DNA of 64,000 nucleotides from Ypsolopha sequella (GCA_934047225.1 OW204005.1:22824396-22888395); one strand, 5' to 3'; shown: positions 1 through 10,500, numbered from the stretch's first letter. The notes: generated by a model from the letters alone, not told the origin. Made by a program: numbers and translations.

Positions 1-152
1 GACATGCATTACAGTGAACGCCAACAGAGAACTCCCTCGGATTAAGGCATTTTCCACATTATTCCTTTACAATAAGTGCTTTAGGAGCTTTTTTGTGGCG
101 CTCTCTCTCGCTCAGCGGTTCTCAAACTTTTCTTAGGCTACGTATTACAACT
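1..152. other. No feature recognised
   Basis: Mixed-composition sequence before the first R-SINE. No repeat family shared with the rest of the window and no convincing ORF is seen. Confidence 0.4.
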
Positions 153-514
153 GGTAGAGCCGGGCTTGACTGTGGAAGTACCACCTGTCTTACTTGCAAA
201 TCCCCCCCTCCAAGTTATTCGGGAGAGAGTAAGAGGACAGCTCTCGAACAGGCACAACCAGGTGGCCCACCATACCTGGCACGGTATATTCACCTCCATA
301 ATTGCCAGTTCTTAAACATAAAACGTTAGACTATATATACAGACTTATACATATAGACAATAGGGACGGCAACGGCGTCACTGGTGCGAGGGTTTCGGCG
401 CCGAACTCACCAACTCGCCTGTCCAGCGTGGCATTTCTCCCAGGAAGACTGCCGAAGAGTGGAATAATCTTGGAAAGGCCTATGTCCAGCAGTGGATGGA
501 CCAGGCTAGTGGAG
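153..514 (+). repeat. R-SINE copy, diverged
   Basis: Begins with a GGTAGAGCCGGGCTTGACTG-like head and runs to a CTATGTCCAGCAGTGGATG tail, the order seen in the other nine R-SINE copies. It is the most diverged copy: the middle (about 285-360) barely aligns and the tail has several substitutions. The tail resembles the 3' coding end of RTE-type LINEs (compare 7592-7870). The short ORFs here are by-products of the repeat. Confidence 0.75.
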
Positions 515-637
515 GACACACACAACAACACACATATACACGAAACAGGCCAGTTGTCCACTTGGACCAATGGTAGCGGCATTCTTGGAACAGACAGATA
601 GTGGTATCGATTCGGCATACCACGTCTTAACTTATTT

Positions 638-729
638 GACAGAACTAACCTTATTTTAAGCGTCCTGTCTTTTTCTTTCTTTATCGAAAAGACAAGGACA
701 GAATGCTTAAATTAAGTTTAGTCCTGTCA
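638..729. repeat. 92-bp foldback element
   Basis: Near-palindrome: TGACAGAACTAACCTTATTT at the left pairs with the right end ...AAGTTTAGTCCTGTCA, with loop sequence near ATCGAAAAGACA. A homologous 93-bp copy lies at 31696-31788. The arms are about 40 nt, so a transcript would fold into one long hairpin. It is either a minimal MITE or a hairpin-RNA source; sequence alone does not decide. Confidence 0.7.
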
Positions 730-807
730 AAAAAGTTAAGATGTGCTTTACCGAATCGGTACCAATATGTAGATTAAGCTTATATACCAGATAGCCGTTT
801 ATAAACT

Positions 808-960
808 CATTAGCGACCCGCGCCGGCTTTGCACGGGCATATTTTATACATATAAACCTTCCTCTTGAATCACTCTATCTATTAAAAAAAACCGCATCAA
901 AATCCGTTGCGTAGTTTTAAAGATCTAAGCATACATAGGGACAGGCAGACAGCGGGAAGC
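808..960 (+). repeat. Interspersed repeat with AAATCCGTTGCGTAG motif
   Basis: Contains CCGCGCCGGCTTTGCACGGG followed by AAAATCCGTTGCGTAGTTTT and a GGGACAGGCAGACAG run. The same order of blocks recurs at 7400-7500 and 29366-29575, so this is a dispersed repeat of unknown class. No coding capacity is seen. Confidence 0.6.
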
Positions 961-1511
961 GACTTTGTTTTATACTATGTAGTGATAGTGATAGTGATGA
1001 TACACACACAGTTTCGTTTCCTATCCGGGTTCCAACCGGTTCAAAAATCAATTCGCATCGCAACACCGAGCGTTCAAAAATTGCTGTGTCGCCTACCTAG
1101 GTCGACTTTTTCAACATCAAGTTTGCAAGGTTCGCAAAGACAACAGGCAGTGACGCTAGACGACCAAACCCGTTCAAAAACTGAAGGTTGCAACCCGTGT
1201 GTTCCAACACTAGTCCAGTCAATCTATGAATGTCTGTATGGAGTAGGTCAACCAACTCACTAGGTTGAATTAAATGGACACTACATAGGTGAAAATTGAA
1301 AACATATCAATCAGTTGAATAACTGAAAAATTAAAACTCACAACAATCTGTGATATATTTTTGATCATGGCTAAGAGCAATAATCAACAATATTGGTGAG
1401 ATCAGGAGTTTAATTATGTTGGTTAAATATAAGAAAGAAATAGGCATTTCCGAGTGGGGGGTTTCATAATATTTGTCATAATATTACAATACCATTTAAT
1501 ATTACAAAAAA
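961..1511. other. No gene; unassigned sequence
   Basis: Includes a 118-codon open frame overlapping the upstream repeat, but with no recognisable domain and a CA-repeat at about 1000. The rest is AT-rich. Confidence 0.35.
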
Positions 1512-2322
1512 CCGGTCAAGTGCAAATCAGACAGTTTTGGGAATGTTACCATTTTGTTTTCGTGAATTTCTCAACCGCTATATTTTTCGCAAATATAACT
1601 ATGATTTTTTCAAATTTTTTGGTCCACCAGTTTTGGAGAAAAGGGGGAGACATACATTTTTTGTGGCTTTTTGAGTATTTCTCACAATAGATGGAACTAA
1701 ATATAGTTAACTAAATATTATTTTTAATCAGCTCTTTAATTCCTACAATTAAATTTAATATTGTAAAATATTGTGTTTTACTAAAAAAAAAAAGTTTTTT
1801 ATTTTACTTCTTTTTTATATTTCTCATTTGTGTTCACCTTTTTTTCAATTGCTATAGTTTTCCTGTAATTGGCCAGTTATGATATATAATCGATTTTTTT
1901 TTCTCATTTACCGGTGCACCAGTTCCAGAGATAAGAGGGGGGATATAATACAATTTTTTATGGTTTTTTAAAGATTTCTCGAAACTACCTAGTGCCAGTA
2001 AATATAGTAAACGTATATATTTTTACAATCAACTCTTTAATATCTACAATTTGATACCCATATTGTATTTTTAGAATAATATTTTTAATTTTTCACTTTT
2101 GTTTTGGAAATATTTTGAACAACTTAAAATTTTTCATAATTTTTTTACACTGTGGTAAAATTAATGCTATTTTAATGCCAAATTTCAAGTCTTTATCTTT
2201 AACGGTGCTAAAGTTATGAGGCTGAGACATTAGGAAGGACGGACGGAAGGATGGACAGACAACGGAGTCGCACCATAAAGATTTCTTTTATACCTTTTAG
2301 GTACTACGGAACCCTAATAACA
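1512..2322 (+). repeat. Long G-repeat with internal duplication
   Basis: Opens with AACCGGTCAAGTGCAAATCAG and closes with GACAGACAACGGAGTC then CTACGGAACCCTAATAA, the ends of the G-repeat family (compare 16881-17196 and 59018-59312). This version is about 500 bp longer. Its interior holds two related segments (about 1560-1750 and 1840-2055), each with a CACCAGTT..GGAGA(A/T)AAG-type block followed by a CTCTTTAAT..CTACAATT-type block. It is non-coding. The class is unknown; the near-terminal GGTTCCGTA/TACGGAACC hairpin of the family is compatible with several non-autonomous element types. Confidence 0.7.
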
Positions 2323-2599
2323 TTACAATTTCCAGACCATTGTACATGTGCATCTTTAATTCAACCTCAAATATTTCATTTTCTGGAATGCACTTTAGGT
2401 GGGCCACAGTTTGAGTACGACTGGTCTAGTTGAAGTGCGCATACGACACGCTTGATCGACGCTTCGAGAGGACGGCCTCGCACGCTTCGCCGGGCACCAT
2501 GCAGTACGAGTTTGTACAACGTATGTCATTATCATATAACCTCTTTGGTAATTTTAAACGGCAAACGATTTTTTGAGCACCTTCGTCTCGACCATAGTC

Positions 2600-2662
2600 A
2601 TGGTCGCGGGTTTAAATCCCGTATTTGTATCTGGTCTGTGTGCTTAGGAATCAGTTTTACAT
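2600..2662 (+). repeat. Weak tRNA-like sequence
   Basis: A GCGGGTTTAAATCCCGT block resembles a T-arm with B-box, preceded by a GACCAT..ATGGTC stem in the anticodon-arm position. No good acceptor stem is visible. Most likely the decayed head of a tRNA-derived SINE. Confidence 0.35.
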
Positions 2663-2800
2663 TGGATTCATTTCCGTCAATGTAGATGGTAAAAATTTGA
2701 AAAAAATAAGACGTGTTTTTTAATTCACGACAATTAATCTTCTTTTAATTATAATACTTTTAAAAAAGCATGAATTTCACGAAAAAAGTTTTTCCGGAAA
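2650..2800 (-). repeat. Repeat carrying the empty hAT target site
   Basis: The reverse complement matches the flanks of the hAT element at 11079-11762: TTCAAATTTTTACCATCTAC upstream and TTGACGGA..TGAATCCAA downstream, but uninterrupted here. The octamer at 2680-2687 is the single copy of the site that is duplicated around that hAT. It also shares the ATGCTTTTTTAAAAGTA block seen near 10960. Confidence 0.8.
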
Positions 2801-3024
2801 GTCAGTTTCCGTATTTCAAAACCGATTAAAACTAAACCAACACAGGCTGATACTAGAAAAAACATATTTATTACATAAAGAAATTATCGTTAATGTCCTA
2901 ATGTAGCCGTGGTTTCAAAATAACTGAAGTTTTGCGTACGTGGCATCTGATTAGAGCAGGATAGACCGTTAAAAAACAAAATCGTTAGAGCAGGACTGAA
3001 TTTTAGAATTGTGCAGCCCCTTAA

Positions 3025-3412
3025 GAACCCGCTCCGTATTTTTCGTCCGTTTGATGCGAAGTATTTTTTAAATATTTTTCTCATCTTTACCGCGATGTTT
3101 TTGTAAAAACCAGGGACATACACCAATTTATATTGGCCGTCTAAATGAAGTCCTAAAATGTATTTGATTGAATTGTTTCTCCTTTGCGAATTATTTTGGT
3201 ACTTAGACATTTTGAACAACTATTTGGAACGTGCTCGAAAGAACCAAAATAATTTGCAAAACAATTCAATCAAATAATTTTAGGCATTCATTTAAACGGC
3301 CAGTATGAAGTGGTGTATGTCCTTGGTTTTTCCAAAAACATCGCGATAAAGACCAGAAAAATGTTTAACAAAATGCGTTGCATCAAAACTGTCGTCGTCG
3401 CGGACCGGGTTC
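3025..3412. mobile_element. TTAA-flanked foldback element
   Basis: Flanked by TTAA at 3021-3024 and 3413-3416. The ends are inverted: GAACCCGCTCCG at the left and CGGACCGGGTTC at the right. The left and right halves are diverged inverted copies of each other meeting near 3222; the blocks TTGATTGAATTGTTT and AAACAATTCAATCAAA are an example. TTAA flanks suggest mobilisation by a piggyBac-like transposase (inference). The 109-aa and 61-aa frames here are not genes. Confidence 0.75.
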
Positions 3413-4435
3413 TTAAGACGACGCCGCGAAGAATTGGCACTTTTTGGAGTCGTTTTACTACGTTCAGTAACAAGCTAGTTTGATAAATTAATATAACATT
3501 TTCGGAACCTTTTTCTAGAATTCTGTAATACAGAAACGCGATTGAAAACCTTTCACTACATAGAAATAATTATTAAAACATATTAAAATGAGGTCTTCAA
3601 ACACACTTTCTTATAGTTTGACAAATACCAAACATATTTTATTACATGGTTGTTAACAATATCTACATTTTGATAATTGGTAAATTTTATTATCTAATTA
3701 TCTATCTATAGGTAAATATTATCTAGTCATAAATAAAAAAAGCAATGTTTTTTTCTTTTATCTCGCACTACGCGTTTTTCCGCTTGGAGTGATACTGCCC
3801 GTTGAAAACTCGATGCCTCACCTTAAGGGGCAGGTAGCCGCCACCGACCTTGAGTCGACCGGTGTCGGTACAAATATCGACAGAAACTATATGCCTAGGC
3901 ATATTATATTTCTGTTAAAACTAGGGGTCTCCTCGTTCCATCGCTTCGCTTCGCTCGGCTCTCCAAATTTATTTACATATAAACATAACATTCGTCGTGG
4001 AAATACACAGAAAAAAATACGGAAATTCTTCGATGATAATAATCAACTAATGACATATGCTTTTATTGTGCCGCGGTTACTTTTGCAGCGCTATTTTGTC
4101 AAAAAAGAATCTGTCAACTTTAGAGACCTAAATTCTTGGCAGACTTTTTTAGACAGGAACCTAGTTTATTAGATCGACCATGTTCTGATCGCAATGAAAA
4201 CAGCAAGTCGTGACGTCACCAGCTATTAACCAATCGATGGAGAGGGCACGATAATTGTCCTGCGACTAATGACTGCAATTGTGCATCAAACATTTGTGAA
4301 GGTTGCTTCAATCTCAGGGCTACAATGCTGCAATCAGTGGCGCTTCCTGACCTCCTGGTATCAAGATAAGAGTAACCAGGAATTGCATGGGTAGATATAA
4401 GAGTGGTGAAAAAAAATTGGGCTATTGTATTTTTT
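3413..4435. other. Unassigned; decayed T2-like piece at its start
   Basis: About 3480-3640 resembles the interior of T2 elements (CAGAAACGCGATTG, AATGAGGTCTT). Downstream a 127-codon frame (3789-4172) shows no domain. A CTTCGCTTCGCTCGGCT stretch near 3945 recurs at 57187 and, inverted, near 44230. Confidence 0.4.
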
Positions 4436-4530
4436 TGATTCCGTACCCAATGGACGAAACGGAACCCTATTCATGACACTCTCTGTTCTTCCATCCGTCC
4501 GTTTGTCACGGGTTTCTAACTCATAGAGGG
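4436..4530 (-). repeat. G-repeat 3' fragment
   Basis: Reads TTCCGTACCCAATGG and then CATCCGTCCGTTTGTCAC, the reverse complement of the family's GACAGACGG and TACGGAA end region. Truncated. Confidence 0.6.
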
Positions 4531-4712
4531 AATGAGTTTCAGACCTGACATTTTGATATTTTGTGTAGAGTGAAGACTCAAAACCGAATTATTAATTAAA
4601 ATGCAATTAAATTATTTTTCAGGAGGTATATGAAAAGGAACTGATTTTTTTTTTCTTTTTCTTACCCCGACATGATGGATGTCATTGTCTAGGCTTATTG
4701 AATATAGTATAA

Positions 4713-4730
4713 ATATATATATATATATAT
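4713..4730. repeat. (AT)n microsatellite
   Basis: Uninterrupted AT dinucleotide run of about nine units. Confidence 0.9.
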
Positions 4731-4835
4731 GAGGGACGTTGACACTTTGTCTATCTTACAAACTAAATTAGTTAAACCATAGATATATAAAAAGTAGAAC
4801 CCGGTGTATGTCTGTACATTGAAGAAAAGTTAAAT

Positions 4836-5220
4836 AATAGTAGTTTATGCTACAAGGGCGAAAAGGAATAAACTACGAGGACGATGTTTTAAACGTAACC
4901 GAGTAATTTATTGCTCTTACGCCCGTGTATCATACTACGTTTTTCAATGCTAGTGTGAGGAAATAAAACAAATATAATCTTGTGAACTTTAAATTATGAT
5001 TGGCTCAAAAGGACTGTATCCAGAGCCGTTAAACAGTGGAAAAAAAAGTATAACATTTATGGTACACAGGAAAGGCTGCAGGTTAGCCAACCATTGTAAA
5101 TAAATAAAAAAAATAATAACAATAAAGCCCTAGGGCAAAATAATCGACTTTGTGTTCGGTTTTGATCCATAAAAAGTGGGCCTTTAGGAGCACTTGCATT
5201 GAAAAATAATAAAAGTCAAA
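4836..5220 (+). mobile_element. M4 MITE, right end missing
   Basis: Starts AATAGTAGTTTATGCTACAA and carries TTGGCTCAAAAGGACTGTAT and GGAAAGGCTGCAGGTTAGCC, as in the complete copy at 61198-61637. It lacks the right terminal inverted repeat and instead ends in a GTGGGCCTTTAGGAGC block, which appears inverted in the partial copy at 55305-55431. Non-coding. Confidence 0.75.
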
Positions 5221-5564
5221 ATAGAAAGGGGGTTATGATAGAAATAAATGTCTATGTTTGAACTAATAATAGTAAATATAATCATTCCTGGCGATGAATG
5301 CCTATAGACGTCACGAACGATTGATTAAAAGACAAAACAAGAAAACTTTGGTTAGATTTTGGTAAATAAAATAAAAATAAAAAAATTATTTAAATATATA
5401 CCATCTATCTGCTTTCTAAGAACACATTGATCCAAATACTTATGCACTTTCGGAGAAAGTTCTAAAGGTCTAATATTCCCTCACATTATACAAATTTAAT
5501 ACTGGATTCGTGCTGGGGGCTCGGTTGGTGATTGTTCCTGGTCCCTGGCCGGGTCTCCGGTATG

Positions 5565-6033
5565 ATATCATGCGACGGCAACTGCGCTGGTGTGGCCATG
5601 TCTCGCGCATGTCTAATGAGAGGCTGGCGAAGCGTGTCTTCTACTCGGAGCTCCGAGAAGGCAAGCGCAAACAGGGAGTCCGTTTCTTCGTTTCCAGGAC
5701 GTGTTGAAGAGACATATGAAGAGTTGCGATATACCCCATGAGACCTGGGAGGAACACGCAGCTCAAAGACCAGAGTGGAGACATCTTGTGCAAACAAATG
5801 TTTTTAGCTTTGAAGCACAAAGACGAGCAGATCTCGACTCCAAGCGTGACCAACTCAAGGCCCGACCACATGTGGCTATTGACTACAACTACGAGAATGG
5901 AATACTCAAATGTGGTATACGCGGACGAACATTGAAAGCCAAGATTGGTTACGTCAGCCACATTCGGGCACACCAGCGAAGCCCATCACACCCTCACCAA
6001 TAGCAGTCGCCGTAGCCGTGTCGGCTTGGAGAC

Positions 6034-6072
<39 letters not shown>

Positions 6073-6073
6073 G
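5565..6073 (+). pseudogene. LINE reverse-transcriptase C-terminus, frameshifted, nested
   Basis: The end of a non-LTR retrotransposon ORF2, inserted in another LINE 3' end. The first frame (from 5565) reads [20 protein letters not shown], then YSELREGKR. Near 5695 the frame shifts, and KRHMKSCDIPHETWEEHAAQ with PEWRHLV follows to a stop after 6003. The GHVSRM, ELxxGKR and DVLKRxxK patterns are typical of the post-RT C-terminal region of insect LINEs (family knowledge). No RT catalytic core is present, so this is a 5'-truncated dead copy. Its 3' end is an (ATC)n tract ending at ATG. Confidence 0.8.
6038..6073 (+). repeat. (ATC)n microsatellite tail
   Basis: About eleven ATC units form the 3' tail of the inserted LINE fragment. 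Confidence 0.9.
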
Positions 6074-6290
6074 GGTTCGAGCGGTTGATTGGATTTCACC
6101 TTGTATAATATATATTTCACCTATCATTTTAATCGTATATATATTGCTACATAAATTAAATAAACCTTTAATCTAGTCCATGTACATTTATTATTTTATT
6201 ACATATCTTTTTATTAGATTAAATTTGACGTGTAAAAAGTGTATAATATATACCCACTTGCAAAATAAACTATTTGAATTTGAATAAATT

Positions 6291-6992
6291 ATTGAAGTGG
6301 ATGCTTTACATGCCGCCTCTTACAACCATTGGTGGTCATATATATCATAATAATTATGTCAGTTGTTAATTAAACTCAACAGATAATTTCGAAAATTGTA
6401 CTATTCCTGTCAAATAAACATTAAATGATCATGAACAAAAACTAATTAAATAATTAAACGAACTTACCTGTAAGGGAAGTTCAATTATAATTACATGAAG
6501 AACTAAGTAAATGAAAAATAACTTAGTAGTAACACGACGGTACTACAAGTTATTTATCATGGACTAACTAAGTCGAAATGTCGAAACAATAACAAATAAT
6601 GAACGATTAAAAAGGTAATAATCTATGACCTGAAATCAAAAAGTCCCTGAACTACAAGTTCTGAGTCTGAGCATGCCCCTCCATACAAGATGCGAACAAA
6701 ATAGTATCCACTTTAAAAGTGGGTCTGTGTAATGTTCCTACGTCGGCACTTGACTCTATCGATCAATCATTCAGACAGACAGACAGATAAACGTATTGAG
6801 AGATCTAACTCGAGATAGTAATGTGTTCTACATTACGGATATCGTAGATGGGTAGTTACATTCACTTGTAGGTATGGAACACACCCACTCTGCCAGTGTA
6901 ACTTTACAAATAACATAATTATAGTATTTCGCTTTCGAGTCCGCCCGCGTTTATTCAATCTCTGCCCCGTTTTCGGCATTGGCGTTATTTTA
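6291..6992. other. No gene; AT-rich
   Basis: No ORF or shared repeat stands out, apart from a short (AGAC)n run near 6775. Confidence 0.4.
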
Positions 6993-6996
6993 TTAA

Positions 6997-7384
6997 GGCG
7001 ATACGTAAAAGTTTCTCATCCATATGCAAGAAAACCCTCAGTGCGAGTGGGACGGATTCATGGAAAAGTAGCAATAAGTCGGTTTTTTATTAAGCTATTT
7101 TGTCAAAAAGATTTTCAAGGAGACTTTACAAATACATAATATCCACATTTTGAATGCAATTTCACAAGTAAATTAGTTAGGATTTTAGAATTACAGGAAA
7201 AAATAAAACAATTTAGAGGTTTTTTCGGAATTAAATTCTATCGAGAAAATTTCATCCAATCGCGTTTTCCTTCAGTGAGAATCTTAATCAAATACTCAAT
7301 AAACATTTGCTCAAAAATTAAATACGTAGATGACGTTATAGTGGAGTAAATGGATTCGAAAAAACCCCTTTTTTTGGTATCGCC
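6997..7384. mobile_element. T2 MITE
   Basis: TTAA at 6993-6996, left terminus GGCGATACG, right terminus GGTATCGCC followed by TTCA (a decayed TTAA). The interior holds AAACCCTCAGTGCGAGTGGG and AAGTCGGTTTTTTATTAA, shared inverted with 35654-36049 and 40025-40439. Non-autonomous; piggyBac-like by its flanks (inference). Confidence 0.75.
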
Positions 7385-7399
7385 TTCACACCGCTATAT

Positions 7400-7505
7400 T
7401 ATAGCCTATACGTACGATGATAATAAAGAAATCCGTATCCAAATCCGTTGAGTAGTTCTCGAGTTAAAACGGAACAGACAAAAAGACAGACAGACAGACG
7501 AAAAT
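7400..7505 (+). repeat. Interspersed repeat with AAATCCGTTGAGTAG motif
   Basis: AAATCCGTTGAGTAGTTCTC, then AAACGGAACAGACAAAAAGA, then an (AGAC)n run. Same family as 808-960 and 29366-29575. Confidence 0.6.
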
Positions 7506-7591
7506 TCTAAAAATGGTAGTTTTTGCTTCAGTACAATACTATTAACTAATAATGATAACCCATTTCGTTTAAAACTTGGAATAAATATTCA

Positions 7592-7870
7592 ATGTACAAA
7601 CACGCCTGCCGAATTAGTAAGTTGAAGTGGCAGTGGACTGGCCATATTTGTCGCCAACGTGATAACCGTTGGGGCCGTAAGGCATTAGAATGGAGACCAC
7701 GTACAGCAAAGCGCAGCGCAGGCCGCCCTCGTGCCCGCTGGACTGACGATCTGAAGGACGTTTCGGGTGGCGGCTGGATGAGGATGACTGAGGACCGCCA
7801 AGAGTGGCGTAATATTGGGGAGGCTTATGTCCAGCAGAGGACGAATACGGGCTGATGGATGATGGATGTA
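7592..7870 (+). pseudogene. RTE-like LINE ORF2 C-terminus
   Basis: One open frame reads CRISKLKWQWTGHICRQRDN, later SAGRPRARWTDDLKDVSGGG and EWRNIGEAYVQQ, then a stop. This W(A/T)GHI..R, GRP..RWTDDL and GEAYVQQ series is the usual C-terminal end of RTE-clade LINE proteins (family knowledge). Only about 87 residues remain; RT and endonuclease domains are absent, so it is 5'-truncated. After the stop comes a GATGGATGATGGATG tail. A minus-strand copy is at 32558-32910. Confidence 0.85.
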
Positions 7871-8394
7871 CAAACACGATTTTTTTACTACTTTATTATT
7901 ATATAAAGAGCTAGAAGATAAATAAAAACGTTAATTCATAGCACATACAGTACATAACCCACAGATTAAAAAAATACATAAAAAACAGACAAATAAAAAT
8001 AAAAACTAATCAAACACAATGCAAAGACAAAAGATACACATTATTTTGTTGTCTCATGCACCGTACAAACGACATTGGCTCTGGCTCAGCAAAATGTTGC
8101 AGGTAAACCTACAACGCTGGTATTCTGCAAGCACCATAGTACCACACCCCCGACACTTCTTTGTCCTCGCTCAAGTTATTTACCTACACTCTCACGCGCG
8201 CATCTGGCTCGTCCGCACACGCTTGTGTGTGTGCGTGAGCTAGTCTAGGGCTGGCAGCAAGCGTGTGAGCGTCGTCGATCGAGAGGGACAACATTTATAG
8301 TCAGCAACTTATATGATTTCTCTTCCTAAATTTTAGCGTGGTTAATCCCTAGGTCCTAATTTGGTTCCCCGTGGATTATTTTTGTATTAAAAAT
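7871..8394. other. No gene; GT-rich patch
   Basis: AT-rich to about 8080, then a more GC-rich stretch with CGCACACGCTTGTGTGTGTG near 8220. No family member elsewhere in the window. Confidence 0.35.
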
Positions 8395-8562
8395 ATATAC
8401 ATCGTCACGACTTGAATCAAATGCTCGAGGGGGTGTTAAAGGTGTTCCGAGTGTGAACTTTGAAATGCATGTCACAGTCCGCACTCGGTACACCCGCGTT
8501 TCACCTACAAATATTACGTCCCAACGTGATGGGTGGTGAGCTCTATCGCCGTACTTCGGGCA
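8395..8562 (-). repeat. S2 repeat 3' part
   Basis: Contains ATCGTCACGACTTGAATC, ACACCCGCGTTTCACC and ATTACGTCCCAACGTGATGG, the reverse complement of the S2 body seen complete at 48023-48246. The 69-aa frame is spurious. Confidence 0.7.
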
Positions 8563-9033
8563 CAAATAGACAATTTTAGGACATGTTGAAATTTGCTCAG
8601 CTCGAACGGTGACATAAAAACATTCGATTTTTAAAATTTCAACTTAATGTTGAAATTCTTACCAACTGTTACACAACTGCTTGAGAGTTGCAGTTAACGT
8701 CCTAAACCAATACATAAAAGAAAATGCTTTGGTTTAGTTCATCGGCAGGAAATAAAAAAAATCTGCGTTCTTTATTTTTTGCTCCGTTTTCAATGCATCC
8801 ATAAACACCACAAAAACGAACCATATACATTAAAAATCAGTATCGTGATAAAACTTTGTAACAAAACACGCGCGCAGCAAACGAGTGGTAATCGAACTCT
8901 GCCTGACTCCAGATTTCCACTAACTTGCGGGGGACCGCGGGGGACATTAAATTCGCGCGGGGAGGTGAGTGTCGCTTCTTTACGTAGTAATACTTTATAT
9001 TCTCTGATAGTACCCAAGACGATACTTATTTAA

Positions 9034-9536
9034 GACTGTACCTGAGCCTAGAGCATGACCAACTCCAGGCTATCTAGGATTCGTTTGAAGAAATTCGGCC
9101 TCTCCTTGTATTGAAAAAAATACATTTTGCTTTATTAATCTTTTCGCTAGGGATCTTACGTATAGAAAATGTACTAAGATTTATACTTTTGTCGAAAAAA
9201 AATGTTTTGCACCCTCTTTTTTTTTGGTTTTCAAACGTTCGCTTCATGAACGCGGTTAAGAGATCAACTTGTTTTTTTTTTTCATAAAATATGTAATAGA
9301 ATTATGAAAGTATATCACCTAAATTCAATATTTTTTTCCCTACAAAATATTTCAGTATTAGCTAAAAACACACCAATTTGTTGTTTCGCTGCGTGACCAC
9401 AAGTATTACACGTCCAAGAACAAGAGGCCAAAGAGCCAACATATAATCGCATCTATGAAAAGCAAATAAGGTCTTTGCCATTAGACTTATTGTGCTGGAT
9501 GGGTAATAAAAAAAGTTGCTAGGGTATGCCATCCTC
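9034..9536 (-). mobile_element. T1 element
   Basis: Exactly flanked by TTAA (9030-9033 and 9537-9540). Left end GACTGTACCTGAGC; right end GGTATGCCATCCTC. Shares the CTTATTGTGCTGGATGGGTA and GGCCAAAGAGCCAACATATA blocks with 53502-53986, 15593-16088 and 46471-47399. Length 503 bp, against about 485 bp for the others. Terminal inversion is weak. Non-coding. Confidence 0.8.
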
Positions 9537-9600
9537 TTAACACAAATATTTATAAAATGGTCGGTGTACCATTTTACTTTGGTGCGCAAGTAAATTCGGC

Positions 9601-9756
9601 AACATATTGAAGAAGGGCAACATCAAAAGTACCCGAAATAGAAGAGCTTCTATGACTAGATTCATGGATGTGAAAGAGGTGTGTCTTGATCGTAGCAGAT
9701 GGAAATCTGTAATCTCTGCCTACCCCTCTGAGAGATCCCTGGTTGGTTACACCTAG
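9601..9756 (+). pseudogene. LINE ORF2 extreme C-terminus
   Basis: Open frame NILKKGNIKSTRNRRASMTR, then FMDVKEVC, DRSRWKSVISAYP and a stop at 9754-9756. The same family end is seen at 20701-20836 and, inverted, at 50046-50840. This motif is a common end of insect non-LTR ORF2 proteins. Only 51 codons survive. Confidence 0.7.
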
Positions 9757-9842
9757 ATGTAAACGCCTTTTCAAAAGGAGCTTGGGTAATTCTTTACCCA
9801 TTTCTCTAGCAATACCTGTAACATATTATAATATACATTGTA

Positions 9843-10001
9843 GCCGATTCTGAAGGCTTTAATTTTAGTTTTAGTGCTGTCAAAACTAAATTTTCTTCGA
9901 TACAAAATAGTCCTTAAGAGTTAGGATTAGAAGCTAAATTTCTTTGGAAAATTTCAAGCTTTGACAGCACTAAAACTAAAATTAAAGCCTTCAGAATTGG
10001 C
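9843..10001. mobile_element. M1 MITE
   Basis: Long inverted termini: GCCGATTCTGAAGGCTTTAA at the left and, inverted, GCCAATTCTGAAGGCTTTAA at the right, extending about 40 bp to TTAGTGCTGTCAAA. Total 159 bp. Other copies: 15239-15397, 21039-21504 (interrupted) and 47835-47993. Confidence 0.85.
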
Positions 10002-10359
10002 TTTATTATCGTATTTATACCCCAATAGAAAAAAAAATAACTGCATTTGTTAACAGCAGCTCATCGGCGCGCGCGCAAGTCACTGCAGTGCGTCATCAGA
10101 ATATGACGTCATATGTATATCAAATGCAAGATGCATAATATCTTATGCAGGGACAAAGACTGACGCATCTGCAGTAGAACAAGGCCACATGAGTTACCTA
10201 ATCTTTTAGACTGATATGATAACAAAGGAAGTTTGAGGAATATCAAAAAATTATTGAAAATTCTGATCAGGGGATCTAAAAAGACCGACTCGGGTGAATC
10301 ATAAAATTATTTGAAAGTATGATAGAGTCAGAGTTTTTTCAAAAGAGACGGCATCTCGG

Positions 10360-10500
10360 GACTGGAACTGAATTTCTATGGGAAGCCGAAATTTCATTTT
10401 ACGAATTTCACAAAAATTGTTACTGATCCAAGATACTGATCACTTATCAAGCCTCCAGTATGAATTTGGACGATGATCAAAAAGTCAACTTGTATAATTG
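10360..10500. repeat. M3 right-end fragment
   Basis: AGCCTCCAGTATGAATTTGG after CTGATCACTTATC matches the right terminus of M3 (28233-28440, 62729-62910). The preceding ACGAATTTCACAAAAATTGT is also at 37670. Confidence 0.55.

Larger units (their letters stand above)
5508..6290 (+). mobile_element. LINE 3'-end element, split by a second LINE
   Basis: GGATTCGTGCTGGGGGCTCG to CTCCGGTATG (5508-5564) and GGTTCGAGCGGTTGATTGG to TTTGAATTTGAATAAA (6074-6290) together match the uninterrupted minus-strand sequence at 57938-58262. The family ends in a (TTGAAT)n tail, as expected for a LINE 3' terminus. Nothing codes for protein outside the inserted piece. Confidence 0.8.

Noticed and set aside
907..1263. 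118-codon ORF
   Set aside because: Begins inside a dispersed repeat, contains a low-complexity hydrophobic stretch from GTGATAGTGAT-type DNA, and has no domain.
1512..2322. Firm Helitron assignment for the G-repeat
   Set aside because: A hairpin lies just before the CTAAAA end, but the 5' TC start, the hairpin spacing and AT-dinucleotide insertion sites could not be confirmed from these copies.
3789..4172. 127-codon ORF
   Set aside because: No recognisable domain, AT-driven composition, surrounded by repeat fragments.
8090..8290. Solo LTR
   Set aside because: No TG...CA boundaries with a target duplication and no second copy in the window.
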